From NCBI RefSeq assembly GCF_015558675.1, contig NZ_JADMOL010000007.1, forward strand, positions 201,188-263,516: a DNA stretch of 62,329 nucleotides, in the 5' to 3' direction. The translations under genes were made by a program, and so were the position numbers. Under the pieces are notes generated by a model. The model searched no databases and had not been told where the DNA came from. It saw nothing but the letters and a program-made list of their open reading frames with translations. Shown piece after piece: positions 33,678 to 45,300 of the stretch. The stretch comes from Paenibacillus sp. 1001270B_150601_E10 (lineage in GTDB: Bacteria > Bacillota > Bacilli > Paenibacillales > Paenibacillaceae). Positions within the stretch are counted from its first letter, which is position 1. Every line of letters begins with the position of its first letter.

Positions 33678-36600
33678 TTATAGGATAACCACACGCTGGT
33701 TCTCATCTTCATAAACATAGCCTAATTCAATAGCTTTAAGCACCCCTAATCTAGTCGCTTTTTCAAGTGCACTACCTAATCTTGAATATCCTAACGTTTT
33801 AGCAACTTGTTTCATTAACTCATCATAGGGAAGACTTATCTGCGAAGACAGAATAGATTTCACTACAACCCCAACTTCTTCTGGCGGCAAATCCTCACCC
33901 ATTCGCCTTTGAGTTTCATCAGCAGGGATCCTGTAAATGCTGTACTCGGATGGTTTCACACCTTCTGGCCAGAAAAATTGCATACCTTCCGCTTCCGTAT
34001 GCTCAGGTTGTATCTTCATTAGTAATTCCGTAAACCGCTGGTCCAAGCGAGCCCCAAGTCGAGTAATACCCCATGCCTGTAAAATACGCTTCGCGAGTAA
34101 ACTGCGGCTGATTGGCCCTTCTTCTTGAATGACCTTTCGGATCTGCCCTACAATTAACCCCGTAGATTCTGAAGAGTGAAAGAAATCGGCACCTAAAGGA
34201 ACAGAATCCAGCACACAAATATGATAAGTCTGTCTCTCATTCGATGTTTCAACCTGAATTGGTTGAACATGGTGCTCTGACCTTACCGTCGAAATCTGTG
34301 TACGTTTAATTGTCGTTTGTTCTCGAGCCACCGCAACTTCAGCTTGGGATTGATCCCTTAGCTTTTTGACCTCTCTTCCTCGTTCAATAGCCTCCACAAT
34401 GCGGTTCATTACTCCCTCTCTATTATCCCACCAATCTGGACTCCACACTCTCATTAGATTCCAGCCCAGCTGCTTAAGGACTTCTTCCCGCAAGATATTC
34501 CGATCACGGGCCGACTCAGCTTGTTGATACATCAGTCCGTCGAGGAGAATCCCTAATACATACTGATCAGATTCAGGGTCCAATACACCTACATCAATAC
34601 GGTAACCTGATGAGCCGACATTTAGATCAGCATGGTACCCACGAATATTTAGTTCAGCTGCCAAACTTCGATGAATGTGTGAAGCTAATAACACCTGAGA
34701 TGACACATCGCCTGCAGGCAAGATCCTTTTTCCTTTTTCTGCATATTCAAGGAATGCTTTTAACCCAAGTACACCCTCGCTGCTGATTCTGCTCGCATTC
34801 AGATGATGGGCGTGAAGTGTCGAGAACACTAACATTTCATATCTAGCTCTTGATACAGCTACATTTAACCTTCTCCAGCCTCCCTGACGGTTTAATGGAC
34901 CAAAATTAAGACTTACCTTGCCAGTTGCATCAGGTCCATACCCCACTGAGAACAAAATGACGTCCCGTTCGTCCCCTTGTACATTCTCCAAATTTTTGAT
35001 GAATAGAGGTTCCGGTAAATTCATTATAAGCATTTCCACTTCCGGTTCTTGTTTCAGCACTTCTTCTAGCAGATCTTCAATCAAGGTTTGTTGAATAGAG
35101 CTAAACGTGACAACGCCCATACTCTGCTGACGCAAGACTGGATCTTTAATACGACGGATGATCTCAGCAACGACTGCCTCTCCTTCAGCTCTGTTCTGTT
35201 TTGTTCGTCCCCGATCATAAAAGCCCTCTACAGGACACCATCTTACACTTGAAACAGGTTCATCAGGCGAAGGGAAAGTCATCAACTTATTTTCGTAGTA
35301 ATGAGCGTTACTGAAAGCTATGAGACTTTCATGCCGACTACGATAATGCCAGGTAAGATGCCGCCCTGGCATTCCAAGTGCCAAGCAATCATCCAGTATA
35401 CTCTCCATATCCTGTAAAGCTGGCTCTTCTTCCTCCGTTTCCTGACGGTTTTTAGAGAAAAAGCTTGTTGGAGGCAACTGCTTTGGATCTCCCACGATAA
35501 TTGACTGACTTCCTCTAGCTAGTGCCCCGACCGCTTGCGCAGTAGGAACCTGAGAAGCTTCGTCAAAAATAACAATGTCGAATGGGGATCGTTCTGGATC
35601 TAGATACTGTGCAACTGAAATCGGACTCATCAGCATACAAGGCACTAACCGTGGAAGCAAATTCGGAAGCTGTTCAAACAGTTTCCGAATCGACATATTT
35701 CTTCCTCCACTACGGATCGCTCGTTGGAGAATTCCAGCCTCTGAGCTTTGCGATGCCTCCTGGGTCATTTGAGGTACTCTCGCTGAAAGTCTGGCCACGA
35801 TTTCTTGTTGAGTTAATCTCATATATTCTTCGTCAGCTTCCTTGAAACGAAGAAGTGTCTCTTCAAACACACTACCGGAGAATGACATCAATCGTTCATC
35901 ACGTGCTATGATATAATTCGCCATTTTTTTATAGAGTCCGCGCTTAAAAGCGTCCTTCAACTGATCATTCGATAGACTTCCTTCTTCATATGGAATGATG
36001 AGTGGAAGAAGCCCTTGCTCTTCCGCTTGCAGTCGTACTCTCTGCCACGTGCTCCAATCTCTCATTAGATCCAGGTGAGATACCCACCCATTTGCTTTTT
36101 TCAGCAGATAGACATGCCAATCCGCACCTTGAGACTGGTATGCGATGCGCTCAAAGTCGAACTGCAGTAGATCCCGCAGTTCCTTCTCTTGATGCTGAAC
36201 TTGATCATGACTGGCGAGTAAAGCTTGTAAATCTGTGCGCAAACCAGCATTCTTGCGAAGATCAACTAAAAATTCCGCAATCTGTGTTCTAGCATGATGA
36301 GCATCCGAAGTACTAGTAAACCAAGCCGTTAACACCGTGTGCAATGTATTCAGCCATTCACAAGCATTTATTATTTCGTCCCAATCGCCCTCGTCACCCC
36401 AGATCAGTGTGGAACCAACGAAAGGAGCGGCTTCTTCCTTTGCCTGAATCAGTTTCTGTTCCTCTTCCTGCAGTGAAATGATATTCATTAAATGAGTTCG
36501 AACCTCTTCTTTCGCGATCACTTGATCGGGAACAGCCATTTTCTTCAACAGATTAAAGATACGGTTCTGCCCAGTCCATTTTGGAAGGAACCATTTTAAC

Positions 36601-39542
36601 TCCAGGCTGTCCCAAGCAGACAACGTCATTTGAGCATCTAGACGAAGGGCCTCCGCAGTGAAAAACTCAGTAACCTTAGCTCTAGCCTGATCTCGACATT
36701 TGCCCTGAAGTGCTGTAGCCTTTAACTTTTCAATCGATTCCGCAATATTAGCCGCTTGCATGAGAGCGGGCTTTATATCCGGAACACAGTTAGCCAGCTC
36801 ACATAACTGTACAAGTATAGTCACTTTGTCTAGTGTAAGCGGAACAGCTCCGAGCTTGAACTGCTTCACCGCTTTATCCATCGCTGTCTTACGTCTCTCC
36901 AGTTCTGAAATGTAACTCTTTAACAATACTTCTGCTTTTGCCTTTAAGTCTTGTGTATAGGATAAAAGCTTGGAGTCCATCCAAGGGTGGGAAACCAGAT
37001 TCCCACAGTTAGCCCCAGCAGCGATTAATTCAGCGACAGTATCATTCCATTTGATCACAGCATCTGGGTCCAGTCCTTCAATCGCCGCATCGTCGAAATG
37101 AACAACATCTGGTGCTTGTCCAGCAGCTTCGTAATCCGATATCACCTCAAATAAATTGAAACCAAAAGTATGCTTGCGATGCAGCGCCTCTACATAATCA
37201 TTTAACGCCGATCTTAACTGATGCAGTCGATCTGCTTGTCTTTCCCACGACTCGTTGGTCTGAACTCGCTGCACTTCAATCGCATGATTTAATTGATCAA
37301 GAACCGCTCGTTTGGTGCTTTTGTTCGAGTGCAATTCCAGGCAAAAGGGGCCTAAACCGATCTGTTCTAATCTTCGCTGTACAACGGATAGTGCGGCCAT
37401 CTTCTCTGCCACGAACAATACTTTCTTCCCATTAGCCAGAGCACTAGCAATCATATTCGTAATCGTTTGGGACTTGCCTGTTCCTGGAGGGCCATGCAGT
37501 ACAAAGCTTTGCCCTTTAATCGCAGCATGGATGGCCGACAGTTGTGATGAATCTGCACTGATCGGAATTAGACAATGAGCCGGATGCTCTTCATCAAGTG
37601 ACTTGGTTGAAGATTCAACAGATTCCTGGAGTAGAAGTTGTCCCTGCATAAGACTTGCTACCACCTGATTCTCTGCCAATTTATCCGCTCTCGTGCGTAT
37701 GTCATTCCACATCACAAACTGCCCAAAAGAGAAAAGCCCCAGATAAGCAGTTTCCTCGATATCCCATCGAGAAACTTGTATCAATGCATGTCTAATGACA
37801 TTAAAAATTTGTTTTAAGGCAATGCCTTTCTCATCCCTCGGAAGTGGGTCCAGACCGTCAATTCCGATACCGAAATCTTGTCTCAACATCTCGAACAGCG
37901 TAATATTGATCTGCGGTTCTTCATCTCTTGCCCGAATGACATATCCCTGACGAGAAGATTTACGTAAAATGTCCACTGGAATTAGCACAATCGGTGCATA
38001 TCGTGGCAGCTCACTCACTGGTGATTCATACCATTTCAAAAGACCCAAAGCAAGAAAGAGAGTGTTAGCACCGTTCTCTTCCAATGCCGTCCGGGCTGAG
38101 CGATAGATATGCACCATTCTTTTCTCTAAATCTTGAGCATTCAGATCAGCTCTTAGCCTTCTCCGAACAAATTCTTCCTGTAATAGTTTAACGAGAGGAT
38201 GGTTTACATTAACACTTTGATATAGATCAGGATTTCGACCATTATCCTCCCAGTCACTAGGTCTTGCCAACAGTTGAAATTCATCACCATCAGCTAGTGC
38301 ATCTTCCAGATCACCTAACTGCGCAGAAATGACCGGAATGCTAGATTTGGTTAATCGAAAGTTAAGGAGCGAATTTCGCAGCGTCAAATCAAGCAGTTTT
38401 CGTTCCCATTGCTGCTGTCTTGTTGCAGGCTTTAACGATTCAACCTCTAGTGGCCTCTCAAGTACTTCAAGTGGTTCCGGAGCAGCATTCCGATTCTCCT
38501 TAGTTTCATGAATTTCCTCAATCACCCATCCATTTGTTGTCTTGCTGCGAAGTGGTAACGGCCGGATCGCTGCTGCACGAGCTCTGCGAATGTCTATCAA
38601 GCAATCGAACAGATCGGAATCCCGTAGATATTCCTCAGCTAACATCGCTGCTTGATCAAATGTTATCGAATCTCCCTTTACAAAAGCCGTAGATTCCACA
38701 ACACAGATCTCATTAATTCCTGCAGCGAGTCTCTTGGTTAACACCGAAATATCGTCTTGAACCGTTTCCGAAAATGTCTCTTCTACAAGCCACACTCCAG
38801 CAAATGCGTGTCCTTCCGTAAATATAATCAGAGGATGCAGCCCCGCGGCTTCCAAGCAAGCAGCATATAGCATGGATAGATCCAGGCAATTGCCTAATCT
38901 ATGTGTGAAAATGGACTCTGGAAGACGGACGCGCTGTCCAATTTGCTCAAAGCTAGGAGGAGCAACGCAGTAAGATATCTCCCGATTGTGCAGCGCTGAG
39001 TAAATTGCAGCAGCTTGTACGCGTACCCGATTCGGGTCTTTACTTTGATAAGCTGTAAAAGAAGGAGAACCGGACCATTGCTCCAAAATTGCACCTGCTT
39101 CTCGTATAACCTCAGTCACATGGCGATGATTAGGAGTGACAAAAGCAGCTGTCATTTCAGGCAATATAGCCAGCCCACTCCATTCATCATAAGCAAGCAC
39201 AGAAATAGAGCCGCGCTGCTGTAGTAACTCCGTGTCATTTTCCCATACAGTCAACGTTAATGAACCTATTAAGCGTTCCGACAACTCTCCCAGGAATGAA
39301 GTCGACATTTGCAGATCAACCGTACCAATATCAATTGATTGCCCTGCTGGAAGAACATCTAACTTTTTATTCCATTCGTAAGCAAATTGGGGCTCAGATT
39401 CGAACTTCAACGTGATGCCATTCATATCTTTATCAGTTGTATTCGTCAAAACAATACTCTTGATAACAGGAACTTGATTCTGCTGCATGGCATAGTTAAT
39501 GGTTTCGCTGTACAACCATTCACATGATATTCTGCTCTCCAC
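33678..39542 (-). CDS. Giant DUF4011 - SF1 helicase - nuclease - DUF3320 protein
   Basis: About 1954 residues from GTG 39542 (AGGAGG 8 bases upstream; GTG 39548 also possible). Domains in order: an N-terminal beta-rich/transglutaminase-like region (RLPESIFTHRLGNCLDLSML), DUF4011 (about 385-640), SF1 helicase of Upf1/AAA_11-AAA_12 type with Walker A GPPGTGKSQT (about 685), Walker B FDEASQVP (about 1328), GDPKQLPPT and motif VI VAVSRAR (about 1562), then a PD-(D/E)XK nuclease of the MTES_1575/Vsr-like type (YRIDVGVLDPESDQYVLGI, about 1655-1745) and a C-terminal DUF3320. This architecture is common in defence islands and probably destroys foreign nucleic acid. Own terminators on both sides separate it from neighbours. 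Confidence 0.88.
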   Translation of the reverse strand: MESRISCEWLYSETINYAMQQNQVPVIKSIVLTNTTDKDMNGITLKFESEPQFAYEWNKKLDVLPAGQSIDIGTVDLQMSTSFLGELSERLIGSLTLTVWENDTELLQQRGSISVLAYDEWSGLAILPEMTAAFVTPNHRHVTEVIREAGAILEQWSGSPSFTAYQSKDPNRVRVQAAAIYSALHNREISYCVAPPSFEQIGQRVRLPESIFTHRLGNCLDLSMLYAACLEAAGLHPLIIFTEGHAFAGVWLVEETFSETVQDDISVLTKRLAAGINEICVVESTAFVKGDSITFDQAAMLAEEYLRDSDLFDCLIDIRRARAAAIRPLPLRSKTTNGWVIEEIHETKENRNAAPEPLEVLERPLEVESLKPATRQQQWERKLLDLTLRNSLLNFRLTKSSIPVISAQLGDLEDALADGDEFQLLARPSDWEDNGRNPDLYQSVNVNHPLVKLLQEEFVRRRLRADLNAQDLEKRMVHIYRSARTALEENGANTLFLALGLLKWYESPVSELPRYAPIVLIPVDILRKSSRQGYVIRARDEEPQINITLFEMLRQDFGIGIDGLDPLPRDEKGIALKQIFNVIRHALIQVSRWDIEETAYLGLFSFGQFVMWNDIRTRADKLAENQVVASLMQGQLLLQESVESSTKSLDEEHPAHCLIPISADSSQLSAIHAAIKGQSFVLHGPPGTGKSQTITNMIASALANGKKVLFVAEKMAALSVVQRRLEQIGLGPFCLELHSNKSTKRAVLDQLNHAIEVQRVQTNESWERQADRLHQLRSALNDYVEALHRKHTFGFNLFEVISDYEAAGQAPDVVHFDDAAIEGLDPDAVIKWNDTVAELIAAGANCGNLVSHPWMDSKLLSYTQDLKAKAEVLLKSYISELERRKTAMDKAVKQFKLGAVPLTLDKVTILVQLCELANCVPDIKPALMQAANIAESIEKLKATALQGKCRDQARAKVTEFFTAEALRLDAQMTLSAWDSLELKWFLPKWTGQNRIFNLLKKMAVPDQVIAKEEVRTHLMNIISLQEEEQKLIQAKEEAAPFVGSTLIWGDEGDWDEIINACEWLNTLHTVLTAWFTSTSDAHHARTQIAEFLVDLRKNAGLRTDLQALLASHDQVQHQEKELRDLLQFDFERIAYQSQGADWHVYLLKKANGWVSHLDLMRDWSTWQRVRLQAEEQGLLPLIIPYEEGSLSNDQLKDAFKRGLYKKMANYIIARDERLMSFSGSVFEETLLRFKEADEEYMRLTQQEIVARLSARVPQMTQEASQSSEAGILQRAIRSGGRNMSIRKLFEQLPNLLPRLVPCMLMSPISVAQYLDPERSPFDIVIFDEASQVPTAQAVGALARGSQSIIVGDPKQLPPTSFFSKNRQETEEEEPALQDMESILDDCLALGMPGRHLTWHYRSRHESLIAFSNAHYYENKLMTFPSPDEPVSSVRWCPVEGFYDRGRTKQNRAEGEAVVAEIIRRIKDPVLRQQSMGVVTFSSIQQTLIEDLLEEVLKQEPEVEMLIMNLPEPLFIKNLENVQGDERDVILFSVGYGPDATGKVSLNFGPLNRQGGWRRLNVAVSRARYEMLVFSTLHAHHLNASRISSEGVLGLKAFLEYAEKGKRILPAGDVSSQVLLASHIHRSLAAELNIRGYHADLNVGSSGYRIDVGVLDPESDQYVLGILLDGLMYQQAESARDRNILREEVLKQLGWNLMRVWSPDWWDNREGVMNRIVEAIERGREVKKLRDQSQAEVAVAREQTTIKRTQISTVRSEHHVQPIQVETSNERQTYHICVLDSVPLGADFFHSSESTGLIVGQIRKVIQEEGPISRSLLAKRILQAWGITRLGARLDQRFTELLMKIQPEHTEAEGMQFFWPEGVKPSEYSIYRIPADETQRRMGEDLPPEEVGVVVKSILSSQISLPYDELMKQVAKTLGYSRLGSALEKATRLGVLKAIELGYVYEDENQRVVIL

Positions 39543-39661
39543 TTCCACTGCCTCCTATAACTTTGGTTACTCAGTCCTCAAGACCTATAGCGCTTTCCAA
39601 TTGGTTCTATAATAGCACTAAATTATGGATATATCTGCATTATTCGACATTTAAATCTTAC

Positions 39662-39700
39662 AAAAAAATAAAATGCCCTCTCAAATCTGAGGAGCATTTT
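39662..39700 (-). terminator. Terminator of the pPIWI-RE operon
   Basis: AAAATGC / GCATTTT outer pairs and CCTC / GAGG inner pairs with one internal mismatch, followed by TATTTTTTTG on the minus strand, 2 bases after the PIWI stop. It separates the PIWI operon from the DUF4011 gene. Confidence 0.75.
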
Positions 39701-39701
39701 A

Positions 39702-42344
39702 TTAATATGCATAATTTATACTAACGAGGTGTTCACCAGCTTCCTCTTCGACTTCTACCTCGTCATCAAACCCATCGTCAAAATATTCTTCATTCCCTGT
39801 AAGATACTTGGACAAAATATGCAATATCTTAATTGGGTAAGGATCAATGGTATGGGTGTCAAAAGTCAATCCCACTCTTCGTAGTTGATCGACCAAATAA
39901 ACCAGTTCATCACGTTCACTCTCGTCCAGCGGCCCTATTGGAATACATTCAACTGCTCGTTGTTGAAGTAAAAGTTTGGACGGACTAGTAAACTTTATAT
40001 CCGTTACAAGGGAACCTTGCCAAGCATTCGGTCTTCCGCCTACTCCATAATAGATCCCCAACGGATCTTTAAATATTCCACTTGCCTTTTTAGGTGTATC
40101 TTCATTTTCTGGATCAAAAATACGATATTGAGGTACATCTTGAGTCGTCGTCGTATTAATCCGAATAAACTTGATTCGAGATTCATTCGCCAAACGTTCA
40201 TTTAGATAGGGAACAGTGTCATATTGTATATTAGGATTTTTAAGAACACCCATCCATCCATTTCTTAACTTCGCATTCATCATGACTACAATCGGCCTAT
40301 CATCACGATCCAATTCATTTTCAATCACTTGTGTGACAAACCTTTTAAAAACGGCACTGCTATTATTTTTATTTTCTTTGGGCTTTTTAAGCATCTTTGC
40401 ACGATCCAGATGGAAAGGTGCCTCTGCTAGCGGTATCCAAGTATCCACCCCCAGCATTTTGATTGCAACCTCTATTCCATCCATTTTAGATACGACAGGT
40501 AAGTAATCCCTATCTGCTTTGAGCACGTGGAAAGACAGAATTGTTTTATTTTCGTTAAGTTTACTAACATTATGGCTTAGAAAACCAGCATCGTTCAATA
40601 AGTCCAGGAGTGCGTTAACCATACGTCCCTTGTCCGCTTGGCTTATAGTGTCCTCATCGTCTTTAACAGCGCTATCTCGGGAATCCCTACTGCTGGTCAG
40701 TGGCTCGATAAATTGCGATAATCGTCCGGACTGCTTCATTGCATCTCTAATTGCTGCTTTAGGATCAGCCCCCTCACGCCAATCATCTTTGCCGTTAATT
40801 TCAATTAGCGCGAGTGTCTTTTTGGAATTATGTTTTGTATATGGGCCCAATCTCTTTTTTATTTCTTCTACTAGCTTGTTGTAGGCAATATCAACTGTGT
40901 AGCTTCCTACCTCTAGCTCTTTTACAACCTCAGACGGATCCCGATGAAGAAATTCGATCGTAACTTTTTTGTCGCTATTAAGCAGGTAAACATGATCTGA
41001 AATTTGATCTTTAAAAATCCAAACACCTGGTTTATCTTTGGGTACTGCATCTATAAATTTTAGAGGTGACGTATAGACTTGCTTCATTGCTGTAAACATC
41101 TCTTCACTGCTGTATACTTCAATAGTAATGTTTTGTTCCACTCGTGAAATTACTGGTAAGCGCTGATTGTTCATATTTATTCGAGACATTCCCATAATAG
41201 GCTGAAGCGGTTTCATATCATAAGCAGATAATACTTCTGCAATAGCAAGAAACAATCCTCGTTTTTCAGATAAACCTAGTCCAGCTTTGACCAAGTTACC
41301 TGAATTGTTAAATGAGTTATGATTAACAACCCATGCCGTAATTTCTCCTTTTCCTTCCAAATAAGCAGTAGGCTCGGTCAATAACATATCAGCTTCAAAA
41401 CATTCCCCGTACAATACGTCCCAGTATAGATTATCTAGTGCAGTCTTCCAACGTGTGAAAGTCCCCTTATTCTTATCGACATATCGTTCAAACTGAAGCT
41501 GTGCAAAAGATTTTACATGCTGATCGAACTCTGGGTTTCGAATAGAGACCAGTGTCGAACAAGAGTGATTAACTTTTAAATAACAAGAAAGCTCCTTAGT
41601 CTTCTTATTCTTCAATATTTTAGGGTCCTTTACATATCGCCTTCTGCCTACAGACACAGACAGCAACATTCTCTCTGAGTCTCCACCTCGATTTTGCAGA
41701 CTAAGTCTAAGGACATAAGAAAATGGATCGTGCTTATTAGATTTAATATATGGCTCGGTGACACACTCATGTTTACCATTAAAAATAGTATGGTAAAACT
41801 TAAACTCCTTCGTGATCCCCTTTCCCAAATCTACTGTTCGAGGTTCAGCACAGAATTTAATAGCGGCAAGCGCCGGTATCCATTGATACTTATTAATAAT
41901 CTTTTCTGATGGATCTACAGGTATTTCTCCAAAACGGGCTGTAGTCCAACGTAATTCAACTCTCTTCAGGTCTTCAGGTAACTCAGCGATAGTACATTTC
42001 ATAATTGAAGCTAACCAATCTAAAGATAATCTTTTAATAAGAGATTCTGATATTTTCTCAGTTGCTACTATCCATGGCAAGTCAGACTCCAGGAATTTAT
42101 AATTTAATGCCACATTTATAATCTCTGGAAAAATACTTTGCAGTTTTTTACCTAAGGGATTAACTTGAAAAGCGAGTTTAAAATCATTTCTATCAGCATC
42201 TTTCATTGACGAGCTCGGCTCCGAATAACTAGAACCCTTCAAATAGTTGCGCCAGCATTCAGGCATATACATCAAATGAACAACCTCATCACAAAAGACT
42301 TCCTTTTTGACTTCCAATTCAAACAGCTGCATCATCTTAGTCAT
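39702..42344 (-). CDS. pPIWI-RE protein (PIWI/Argonaute-like)
   Basis: 880 residues from ATG 42344, which overlaps the helicase stop by 8 bases (ATG 42335 and 42332 are alternatives; an upstream extension to 42560 has no family character). The C-terminal half (about 505-840) has the RNase H-like PIWI fold of the pPIWI-RE family: strand ALIEI, then DPKAAIRDAM and SQFI (527-546), PIVVMMNAKLRNGWM, FIRIN with the family Arg (near 728), and AVECIPIG with the family Glu (near 799). The N-terminal half matches the pPIWI_RE_X-type region. No DEDX slicer tetrad is evident, as expected for this family, so cleavage is probably left to the REase partner. It ends in an acidic tail (DDGFDDEVEVEEE). Confidence 0.85.
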   Translation of the reverse strand: MTKMMQLFELEVKKEVFCDEVVHLMYMPECWRNYLKGSSYSEPSSSMKDADRNDFKLAFQVNPLGKKLQSIFPEIINVALNYKFLESDLPWIVATEKISESLIKRLSLDWLASIMKCTIAELPEDLKRVELRWTTARFGEIPVDPSEKIINKYQWIPALAAIKFCAEPRTVDLGKGITKEFKFYHTIFNGKHECVTEPYIKSNKHDPFSYVLRLSLQNRGGDSERMLLSVSVGRRRYVKDPKILKNKKTKELSCYLKVNHSCSTLVSIRNPEFDQHVKSFAQLQFERYVDKNKGTFTRWKTALDNLYWDVLYGECFEADMLLTEPTAYLEGKGEITAWVVNHNSFNNSGNLVKAGLGLSEKRGLFLAIAEVLSAYDMKPLQPIMGMSRINMNNQRLPVISRVEQNITIEVYSSEEMFTAMKQVYTSPLKFIDAVPKDKPGVWIFKDQISDHVYLLNSDKKVTIEFLHRDPSEVVKELEVGSYTVDIAYNKLVEEIKKRLGPYTKHNSKKTLALIEINGKDDWREGADPKAAIRDAMKQSGRLSQFIEPLTSSRDSRDSAVKDDEDTISQADKGRMVNALLDLLNDAGFLSHNVSKLNENKTILSFHVLKADRDYLPVVSKMDGIEVAIKMLGVDTWIPLAEAPFHLDRAKMLKKPKENKNNSSAVFKRFVTQVIENELDRDDRPIVVMMNAKLRNGWMGVLKNPNIQYDTVPYLNERLANESRIKFIRINTTTTQDVPQYRIFDPENEDTPKKASGIFKDPLGIYYGVGGRPNAWQGSLVTDIKFTSPSKLLLQQRAVECIPIGPLDESERDELVYLVDQLRRVGLTFDTHTIDPYPIKILHILSKYLTGNEEYFDDGFDDEVEVEEEAGEHLVSINYAY

Positions 42345-45300
42345 CCTCAATCCCGCCCTCCCACATATCCATTTTTTGAATAGCATCCATAAACGGTCCG
42401 TACAAACTTTGAAATAAGACATCATTTCTGTTCTTATACATGATATTCTTCCATACTTCAAGCATAGAGAGACCCTCAGGCTTATTTCTCGGCTTAGCAT
42501 TAAACTTAGCGTCACAGAAAAAGACTCGAGCATCTCTGCCCCCCCGCAATAAGCGACCAATCATTTGCCAAACAGGTACGAAGGTGTACCAGCCCATCAT
42601 TTCTCGCTCAGCATCTGAAAGCAAAGACCAATAATCAGGGTTCTGGTACATGTTCTCTAGCTTGCCGCTACTCATCTGGCGCAATTTATTAATAGCACTG
42701 TCGTAGTATAAACCTCTCTTTTGAATCTTCTTCATGTATTGAGGAAGGTGCGCATGCAAGATCTGAACCAAATAATGCAAATCATTAGGCTTCGGATAAG
42801 GTCTCACCAAAAAATGCACACTACCAAACAAAGCCCCACCTTCCTCATCAAGGATATTGTATCCCCTTCCTACCGACAACAAAGGAACAATAAGCACCTC
42901 TGCCGACTGTTGGTAAAAAGATTCAATCAGACTTCTCGAAAGTTCATCTTCATTCAATTTTGAATCTCTACCAAGCGCTTTATATCGATCTTTCCAAGCC
43001 GGGTTATCTGAGAATACTTGTCGTATCGTTTCAACATCTTCATAAGAATTGACAACCAACAACACTCGACGTGGTTTGCCTAGCTGCTTCCAATATCTAA
43101 GTTCATAATTCACATCTGATATTAATTGTCTGACGATGCCCGATAAATTCGCACTCTTTTGTTCATATGCGCCCACACCCGAAACTTCATAAAACTCCCC
43201 ACTTGTCATATTAAGAATCGGCTTATAATAAAGCTGGATGCGGGAATGTTGTCTTCCTGCTCTCAGCAACCATTCTGAAGAAGTCTCCAGATCATAATGA
43301 GCTGAATTAGGTGCATGGCTTGTCCCCGATAAAAAGACAACCGCTGGCCCACATTTATCATCACTCGCTTGATACAATTGATGCCATTCTTTCAAAAGTA
43401 ACCTTCCAATCGCTGTATATTCAATTAGCTTGAACTTGCCTGACTTTTCACCATCAGGCAGATCATACTTATAACCCAGCGTGATCCCTGGCATAGCTTC
43501 CTTCATAAAAGCTGCGTAATCTTTCTGCATAGTAAAGAGTGGTGAAAAATCAATCGATAAACCTAATTTGACTTGTATCATAGGGAAGGCCGTTAAAATA
43601 TACTTGATATTCTCTTCCACCCGACACAGATATATGAAGAACTCTAACTGAGCAAATAGAAGCTGATTGTTCACCCCTTGTTTTACTTGTCCCTTAACTT
43701 TAGAAATAATTTTTTTAATCCACTCCAGTTTCCGCTCTGTGCTTTCTGTGTCTATAAGCTCATTGGCTATACCCGATAACCGCTTATCCTTATACGGATC
43801 ATTAGCATATTCCATCAACCAATTAAAAATCTGTTTTTGTTCCTTCTGAGAACTGGACAATTTTTCACTCAGTGTCCCAGTAAGCCCCGTTACCCGAACG
43901 AGATTACTACGTATGTTATTTCTTAATATTGCGGAATCATTCAGCTTCGCATATATGCGCCATACCATATGTTCCAGCATACGCAATCGGTCGTTCCACT
44001 CAAGGATGGCAGGGTCTCCAGCATATTGTCCATATTCGCCGCTGGTAAGCTGGTACGAATCGAACCTTAACTTTTCAAAAATATCCTTAGTCGAACCAAA
44101 CACATTGTACTCTGTTAAAAAAGCTTCATCGAACTGCTTTTGCACCTGATCCGCCTCGTCTACAAAAATAACATCGAGCAAATCATACATCGCTTCAAAA
44201 ATGGTCCTCGAATACGGATCAATCATTTCTGGAATACGTGTCTTCAACACACTGGAAGCTGTAGTCACCCACACTTCAGCATGTTGTAAATCCGAATAAT
44301 TGCGATATACCCCACACTTATGGGCAAGCGGGCAAATAACCGCACTATCTTGTTTTAACTGCAAACACGGATACGGTTTATTACGCTCATAATCCTCAGC
44401 TAAAGCTTTTATTAGACACACCTCAGATACATGACTTAATGATTCATGCCGATCATCTTGCCACTCACTAATGTTCTGAATGTAATTCTTATTGGCAACA
44501 AGATAGTCTTGTAGATGCTTATTTCTATTCATCCTACCGATAACTGGGACTGCATGTATACCTAGACGCCGTAACTCATTAACCCGTTCGAGCACCTGAG
44601 CTACGCTACCTTCGATAAATCCAACCTTTGCATCTGTTTTCTTAACTAAACGGAAAGTTTCCAACATCATGAATGTAGATTTTCCTGCGCCTAATCCTCC
44701 GCCAATATGAATGTTTCCTTTGTATACAAGTTCTGCTTTCTCACCTTTCACAGATTCTAATATGACTGTATTCGCTCGATTCTTCCACATCATCCCTTCG
44801 TTCCAACAACTGTCCATCTCCTCACCAATTTTAGATCCATCGTAAGGTAATGGGAGTGAACGAGTTGTTTTTAATCTATGAGTTGGGAAAGGTGGGGGAC
44901 TATCCTCCATTAATACTTCAGGTATAATTCCTCTAGAAATAATGGGGTCACCACCACGAATTCTACGTGCGTAGCTAAAATGACCAGCACTCGCAAAAGT
45001 TTTTGTGTTCTGCTTTCTAGGGATATGCTGCTGTAAAATTCGATGATAAATCTTCAAACGATCCGTCCTGAACTTTGGAGAGATTTGTTTAGCTGTTCCT
45101 TCTTCTGTGATCTCATATATTCGATAATCACGGTGTAACTCAGAATATTGGCTTATCCTTCGGTTCAAAACCTTTTTGTGACGATACTCCTGCAGCAAAA
45201 TACGCATTCGGATAATAATGTGCATCTGTGTTAGATCTGGGATAAATGGATCGTTATACCCTACTAAAAGCGACCATGCCTGGTTTACTTTTAATTTTGG

